Shown: piece by piece, positions 5,902-9,110 of the stretch | How positions within the stretch are numbered: position 1 is the stretch's first letter | How the letters are laid out: each line of letters opens with the position of its first letter | Assembly: GCA_031287135.1 (NCBI GenBank) | Contig: JAITTK010000113.1 | Coordinates: 1-9,110, forward strand | DNA length: 9,110 bases | DNA from: Candidatus Methanoplasma reticulitermitis | GTDB taxonomy: Archaea > Thermoplasmatota > Thermoplasmata > Methanomassiliicoccales > Methanomethylophilaceae | Direction: 5' to 3' | Notes under the pieces: generated by a model | What the model was told of the DNA's origin: nothing | The model's input: only the letters and a program-made list of their open reading frames with translations | Database searches by the model: none | Position numbers and translations under genes: made by a program

Positions 5902-6809
5902 TCCGTCCGACCGCCCGGAACATAACGGAGGATGAGTACTTCTTCGGCCACAAGGCCTGCGCGGGCTGCGGAGGCAGCCTTGCCGTAAGAATAGCGCTCA
6001 AAGTCCTCGGCGAGAGGGCTGTCGCTGTACTGCCCGCAGGATGCATGTCGGCGGTGGGGTTCAATTTCCCCCAGCTCTGTTTCGCCAACAACGCCATGAT
6101 ATCCACCTTCGCCGGCACCGCGTCGATGATGACCGGTGTAGAGGCAGGCCTCCGCGCGAGAGGCGAGAGGGATTATCAGATTGTCGGCTTCGCCGGTGAC
6201 GGGGGAACGGCGGACATAGGGATCCAGGCGTTATCCGGTGCCATCGACAGGAACGACGACATGATCTACATATGTTATGACAACGAAGCTTACATGAACA
6301 CCGGCACACAGAAGAGTTCCCTGACACCGTTCGGTGCGTCCACGACGACCACTCCGGTCGGGGGGAAGATAAGGGGCAACGTGAGCGGGAAGAAGAACAT
6401 GTTCGAGATAGTGGCCGCGCACGGCATACCTTATGCCGCCACCGCTAACGTAGGGTATATCGAGGATTACATGATGAAGGTCAGGAAGGCATCGGAGATC
6501 AGGGGCATGAAGTACATACACGTGTTGGCTCCGTGTCCGACCGGATGGGGGATACGTCCCGAGGAGATGATAGAATACGCAAGGATGGCGACGGACTGCG
6601 GCCTGTGGCCGCTCGCCGAATATGACGGCGGAGAGTTCCGGCTCAGCCGCGGAATGGGGGATCCCAGCATCCTGCGGAACTACATAAAAGGCCAGAAGCG
6701 CTTCCGCCATCTGTCCGATCAGGACATCGGGCACATAGAATCCATGCGCGACGCCAGGTGGGAGAAGATAGGCGGATCCTGGAAAGTGCCGGGCCGGGAC
6801 CGGCCGTGA
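5898..6809 (+). CDS. porB: Pyruvate:ferredoxin oxidoreductase, beta subunit (TPP-binding)
   Basis: A 303-residue beta subunit holding thiamine pyrophosphate and the proximal [4Fe-4S] cluster. The cluster ligands are C21 and C24 (HKACAGCGG), C49 (PAGCMS) and C213 (LAPCPTGW), the pattern of archaeal PorB. The TPP motif starts at GDGGTADIG (100-108) and ends at CYDNEAYMNTG (126-136). YDNEAYMNTGTQKS followed by PFGASTTTTPVG is characteristic of the pyruvate enzyme. The ATG overlaps the alpha stop (ATGA, 5898-5901) with GGAG directly before it. With PorG, PorD and PorA this is the complete catalytic complex; no porE/porF-like ferredoxin genes follow. Confidence 0.96.
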   Translation: MIRPTARNITEDEYFFGHKACAGCGGSLAVRIALKVLGERAVAVLPAGCMSAVGFNFPQLCFANNAMISTFAGTASMMTGVEAGLRARGERDYQIVGFAGDGGTADIGIQALSGAIDRNDDMIYICYDNEAYMNTGTQKSSLTPFGASTTTTPVGGKIRGNVSGKKNMFEIVAAHGIPYAATANVGYIEDYMMKVRKASEIRGMKYIHVLAPCPTGWGIRPEEMIEYARMATDCGLWPLAEYDGGEFRLSRGMGDPSILRNYIKGQKRFRHLSDQDIGHIESMRDARWEKIGGSWKVPGRDRP

Positions 6810-7081
6810 ATGCAGAACACAATCAGCTCCGGGAATGTCTGCATGGAGATATGTCTTAATTCTCCCAGTATCGACATCTCCCTGCGTCCCGTTCCCGATT
6901 CCGTCATGGACCTTGCAGTTCTTTCTCACTCCGAACATCTTGTCACGAATCCCTTTGCCGCATCCGTCGGGATATACACCTCTTGTTCTCCGCCCATATA
7001 CTCAAAGCGATGAAGCCGATTTCGGAATCTTCGCAGGCGCATTCGTGCCCGGAGTCCGGTGAAATGCTGCTGCAGGATGTA
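6810..7081. other. 272-bp convergent gap without a convincing gene
   Basis: The region between the ends of porB and the helicase gene is about as GC-rich as coding DNA, unlike the other gaps, yet shows no recognisable product. A 67-codon plus-strand ORF (6810-7013) starts directly after the porB TGA (TGAATG) but has no ribosome site or motif. On the minus strand the helicase frame remains open past its UGA for 51 codons. No strong terminator is seen for porB. It may be decayed coding sequence or long 3' untranslated regions. Confidence 0.4.
6926..7081 (-). other. Open in-frame extension beyond the helicase UGA stop
   Basis: Immediately downstream of the helicase TGA (7082-7084), the same frame is open for 51 codons to a second TGA at 6926-6928. 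It contains a very basic run, RARMRLRRFRNRLHRF, then an acidic/neutral end. Many DEAD-box helicases carry basic C-terminal RNA-binding tails, so this could be a tail lost by a recent nonsense mutation. It could equally be chance openness in GC-rich DNA. Confidence 0.25.
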
Positions 7082-8248
7082 TCATGAGATGGGGTTTCGG
7101 CCGGAAACCCCCTTCGCGGCCGCGGATCCCTCATACCGTGCGGAACGCACGTCCAGAACGGGTATCTTCATGCCGACGTGTTTCTCCACCAGCATGAAGT
7201 CCCTCTTCTCCTCGTCGAGGACGAACGTCACCGACATCCCGTCCCTGCCGGCCCTTCCGGTGCGGCCGATGCGGTGCATGTACGTTTCCGGGTCGTTCGG
7301 CATGTCGTAATTGACGGCGCAGTCCACACCTTCTATGTCGAGTCCTCTGGCGGCGATATCCGTTGCGATCAGGACTTCTATCGTACCTGCCTTGAATTCT
7401 TTGACGGTCCTTTCCCTTTTGTTCTGGGCAACATCCCCGTGTATGGCCCCGACCCTGTAATCGGAGGCAAGATTGCGTGAGAGCTGATTCACCCTCCTTT
7501 TGGTCTTGCAGAACACAATCGTCTTCGAGACGCCGGAATCCAATATCATCCGGAGTTCCTTCTGTTTGGTGTCCTTCGTAACGCCGATGTAACTCTGTTT
7601 TATGAGACCGGCCGTGACCTCGTCCTTTGACACGATCACATCTTTGGGGGTCTTCAGCATCCGGTCGGCCAGTTTCTTGACATCCGGGGACATCGTCGCG
7701 GAAAAAAGGAGGGTCTGTCTGCCGGACGGGACCCTGCCCAATATGAAATTAAGGTCTTTGGCGAACCCCATGTCCAACATACGGTCCGCCTCATCGAGCA
7801 CGACCATGGATATCCTGGATAAGTTCGCTTCATTCCTGCCGATCAGGTCCTTGAGCCTTCCGGGCGTGGCTATGACGATGTCCGTGCCCTTCCTCAGCTT
7901 TCCGATCTGTTTTTCTATACCCACGCCGCCGTATACAACGGCTGATCTGTGCCCCGTGTATTTCGAGAGCTTGTACATCTCGTCGTATATCTGGTTGGCC
8001 AACTCCCTCGTCGGTACGAGCACAAGCACGGACGGGTCTTTCCTTCCGGGTTTCGTCAGGCCCAGGGCTATGGACCCGTATGCGCCCGTTTTGCCGGTTC
8101 CGGTCTGGGCCTGCGCGAACATGTCGCAGCCTGTCAATCCGGTCGGGATCGATTCTGCCTGGACCGGGGTCGGTTCCGTCCACCCCATCTCTTTCATTGC
8201 CTTTATTATGCCGTCGGATACGCCGAGATCTTTGAAGTTTGAAATCAT
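7082..8248 (-). CDS. DEAD-box ATP-dependent RNA helicase
   Basis: A 388-residue two-RecA-domain helicase that unwinds short RNA duplexes or remodels RNA-protein complexes in the cytoplasm. Motifs in order: Q-motif with F5 and the TPVQ glutamine (Q30), motif I AQTGTGKT (47-54), Ia PTRELA (79-84), Ib TPGR (128-131), II DEAD (152-155), III SAT (183-185), IV IVFCKT, V ATDIAARGLD (296-305) and VI HRIGRTGRAGR (325-335). After motif VI only about 50 residues remain, so it lacks a DbpA-type RNA-binding domain or a long basic tail. The ATG at 8248 is chosen because ISNFKDLG starts the Q-motif region properly; the longer start at 8284 would translate the promoter-like TTTATTTTTAT. It is convergent with porB and divergent from the CoA ligase gene. 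Subfamily (CshA/RhlE-like) is not settled. Confidence 0.96.
   Translation of the reverse strand: MISNFKDLGVSDGIIKAMKEMGWTEPTPVQAESIPTGLTGCDMFAQAQTGTGKTGAYGSIALGLTKPGRKDPSVLVLVPTRELANQIYDEMYKLSKYTGHRSAVVYGGVGIEKQIGKLRKGTDIVIATPGRLKDLIGRNEANLSRISMVVLDEADRMLDMGFAKDLNFILGRVPSGRQTLLFSATMSPDVKKLADRMLKTPKDVIVSKDEVTAGLIKQSYIGVTKDTKQKELRMILDSGVSKTIVFCKTKRRVNQLSRNLASDYRVGAIHGDVAQNKRERTVKEFKAGTIEVLIATDIAARGLDIEGVDCAVNYDMPNDPETYMHRIGRTGRAGRDGMSVTFVLDEEKRDFMLVEKHVGMKIPVLDVRSARYEGSAAAKGVSGRNPIS
7091..7111 (-). repeat. 8-bp perfect inverted repeat at the helicase 3' end
   Basis: GGGGTTTC (7091-7098) and GAAACCCC (7104-7111) form perfect arms with a five-base loop. They lie within the last helicase codons, ending seven bases before the stop. 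On either strand the RNA would form a stable hairpin. There is no T-run after it, so it is not a standard terminator. It could protect the mRNA end or slow convergent transcription. Confidence 0.5.
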
Positions 8249-8263
8249 GATCAACACTCTGTG

Positions 8264-8274
8264 ATAAAAATAAA
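8264..8274 (-). promoter_or_regulatory. Putative helicase promoter (TATA-like)
   Basis: On the minus strand TTTATTTTTAT lies 16-26 bp before the helicase ATG. This spacing places the transcription start at or close to the start codon, so the mRNA would be leaderless or nearly so. Only a weak GAGTG sits before the ATG, which fits. Confidence 0.45.
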
Positions 8275-8330
8275 CAACCCGCATCAGCAGGAGAGTTACC
8301 TTAAATCCACGTCATCCCCTTGCAATACAA

Positions 8331-8492
8331 GTATATGAATTGTTTTGAGGATACTGTATGCATATTGCTGAAAAAAGTCGCGCAAAGACGGCCTTCGGAT
8401 CGGTACAGGGTGGGTTATGCCGATGTTACGATATCGGCGTCTGCGGATTCCGAGGGATTGCCCGGACCGTCATTTGTTCCATTATCATATGA
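8331..8492 (+). other. Candidate small gene: TATA-like element and 44-codon ORF in a GC-rich island
   Basis: In the divergent gap a plus-strand ATG at 8358 opens 44 codons to TGA 8490-8492. GTATATGA (8331-8338) lies about 24 bp before the ATG, and GAGG (8347-8350) is seven bases before it. The predicted peptide starts MHIAEKSRAKTAFGS, has four cysteines (21, 23, 29, 40) and ends in isoleucines. The middle of the ORF is clearly richer in GC than the rest of the gap and contains a hairpin (8419-8438). It could instead be a small RNA. No family is recognised. Confidence 0.25.
8419..8438 (+). other. Hairpin in the divergent helicase/CoA-ligase gap
   Basis: GCCGATG (8419-8425) pairs with TATCGGC (8432-8438) with one G-U pair and a six-base loop. 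It sits inside the GC-rich island of an otherwise AT-rich gap. It may be part of a structured RNA or of the small ORF; no T-run follows. Confidence 0.35.
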
Positions 8493-8510
8493 ATAATATC
8501 GGCAATCTCA

Positions 8511-8518
8511 ATTAAATA
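8511..8518 (+). promoter_or_regulatory. Putative CoA-ligase promoter (TATA-like ATTAAATA)
   Basis: ATTAAATA is the best TATA candidate before the ligase gene, about 56 bp before its ATG, giving a leader of roughly 30 nt. GTGAT, three bases before the ATG, could act as a short ribosome site. The DNA between 8493 and 8573 is AT-rich with no other gene. Confidence 0.35.
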
Positions 8519-8573
8519 CAACATTGTAATACTAATCCTATCTGTAAAGTATGAAATCATCTGCAGTGATAAT

Positions 8574-9110
8574 ATGGCTGACGGAAAATATTGGAACAAG
8601 GAGATCGAGACCATGCCCCGCGGAGAGCTGGAGGCATACCAGCTGGAGAGACTGAAGGAGGAGGTCCGGTTCGCATACGAGAACTCCCCCTACTACAGGA
8701 GGTCCTTCGCCGCCGCGGGAGTGGGGCCCGAGGATATAAAGACGCTGGGGGATCTCGGGAGGTTCCCGTTCATAGATAAGAAGACCCAGAGGGAGACGCA
8801 GGGGGTCGGTTCGTTCCTGGGGGAGCTGTGCGCGGTGCCGGAGGAGGATGTCGTGTTCATATCCACCTCATCCGGTTCCACGGGGGTGCCTACGATGAGC
8901 CCCTTCACCAAACAGGACTTCGACGAATGGCAGGATGTCGAGAGCCGGTGGTTCTACCAGGCCGGCATGAGGAGGAACGACCGTTACGTCCATGCCCTGA
9001 ATTTCTCGCTGTACGTCGGGGGTCCGGACGTGATAGGGGCGCAGAATCTGGGAGCGCTGTGCATATGGGGCGGAACCCTGCCGTCGGAGAGACTCATATT
9101 CATCCTGAAG
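8574..9110 (+). CDS. Phenylacetate-CoA ligase-like adenylate-forming enzyme (5' part)
   Basis: The frame is open from ATG 8574 to the window edge: 179 codons of a protein that is usually about 430 residues. The N-terminus is characteristic of PaaK: YWNKEIETMPRGELEAYQL (6-24), then FAYENSPYYRRSF (33-45), a GVGPEDIKTLGDLGRFPF stretch (49-66) and DKKTQRE. The ATP/AMP-binding loop TSSGSTGVPT is at 98-107, and the GGPDVIGAQNLGA block (149-161) resembles the GG...GAEKLGA segment of the family. Such enzymes activate an aryl or other carboxylic acid with ATP and join it to CoA. In archaea, paaK-like genes often accompany indolepyruvate or other 2-oxoacid oxidoreductases; here it is a separate unit. 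The substrate-deciding C-terminal part lies outside the window. Confidence 0.92.
   Translation, partial: MADGKYWNKEIETMPRGELEAYQLERLKEEVRFAYENSPYYRRSFAAAGVGPEDIKTLGDLGRFPFIDKKTQRETQGVGSFLGELCAVPEEDVVFISTSSGSTGVPTMSPFTKQDFDEWQDVESRWFYQAGMRRNDRYVHALNFSLYVGGPDVIGAQNLGALCIWGGTLPSERLIFILK

Noticed and set aside
6231..6938. 235-codon minus-strand ORF opposite porB reaching into the convergent gap
   Set aside because: Mostly antisense to porB codons, which are GC-rich at third positions and so leave antisense frames open; no motif, ribosome site or promoter.
6810..7013. 67-codon ORF directly after porB as a fifth operon gene
   Set aside because: The TGAATG junction is suggestive, but it has no ribosome site or recognisable motif, and the residues do not resemble a ferredoxin-type porE/porF product. 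Kept only as part of the unexplained gap.
8380..8475. tRNA gene in the GC-rich island
   Set aside because: No TTCRANNC-type T-loop, acceptor pairing or cloverleaf could be drawn.
1..9110. CRISPR array, insertion sequence or integration site
   Set aside because: No regularly spaced direct repeats, transposase or integrase motifs, or paired terminal repeats were found on reading both strands.

Overview
The window most likely comes from an archaeon, and best fits a methanogen of the Thermoplasmata / Methanomassiliicoccales type. This is inferred from gene content and signals, not from a marker gene. Supporting points are a four-subunit pyruvate:ferredoxin oxidoreductase in the archaeal order gamma-delta-alpha-beta, TATA-box-like elements about 25 bp before likely transcription starts, GGAGG-type ribosome sites, ATGA/GTGA overlaps between operon genes, and AT-rich intergenic DNA between GC-richer genes. 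No rRNA, tRNA, CRISPR array or mobile element is visible.

Left part (1-3578): the last codons of an unidentified plus-strand gene overlap the GTG start of an Rrf2-family regulator (65-520). Facing it, with a 2-bp gap, is a minus-strand NitT/TauT/SsuABC-type ABC importer: substrate-binding protein (2289-3578), hairpin/T-run terminator, AT-rich gap, permease (1308-2060 or longer) and ATPase (523-1311). The binding protein is the most unusual object here. Its family's N-terminal beta-alpha-beta segment sits at the C-terminus, so it reads as a natural circular permutation. The permease has a second oddity: an upstream ATG mini-ORF joins its frame only if a G6 tract gains one G or the ribosome slips by -1.

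Middle part (3579-6809): a roughly 330-bp divergent AT-rich promoter region separates the binding-protein gene from a tightly packed operon encoding the gamma, delta, alpha and beta subunits of pyruvate:ferredoxin oxidoreductase. Both promoters carry nearly the same 14-bp dyad (TTTCAnAnATGAAA) just downstream of their TATA elements, with centres exactly 180 bp apart. This suggests a shared regulator.

Right part (6810-9110): 272 bp without a convincing gene separates the por operon from a convergent DEAD-box RNA helicase (7082-8248). The helicase frame stays open for 51 codons past its UGA and would encode an arginine-rich stretch. A 325-bp divergent gap follows. It holds a GC-rich island with a small cysteine-containing ORF that has its own TATA-like and SD-like signals. 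The window ends inside a PaaK-type adenylate-forming CoA ligase (8574 to edge).

Functionally, the por operon links acetyl-CoA and pyruvate through reduced ferredoxin, and PaaK-like enzymes activate aryl or other carboxylic acids to CoA thioesters. The ABC importer probably takes up a small organic or sulfur/nitrogen-containing solute, but the substrate cannot be read from the sequence.
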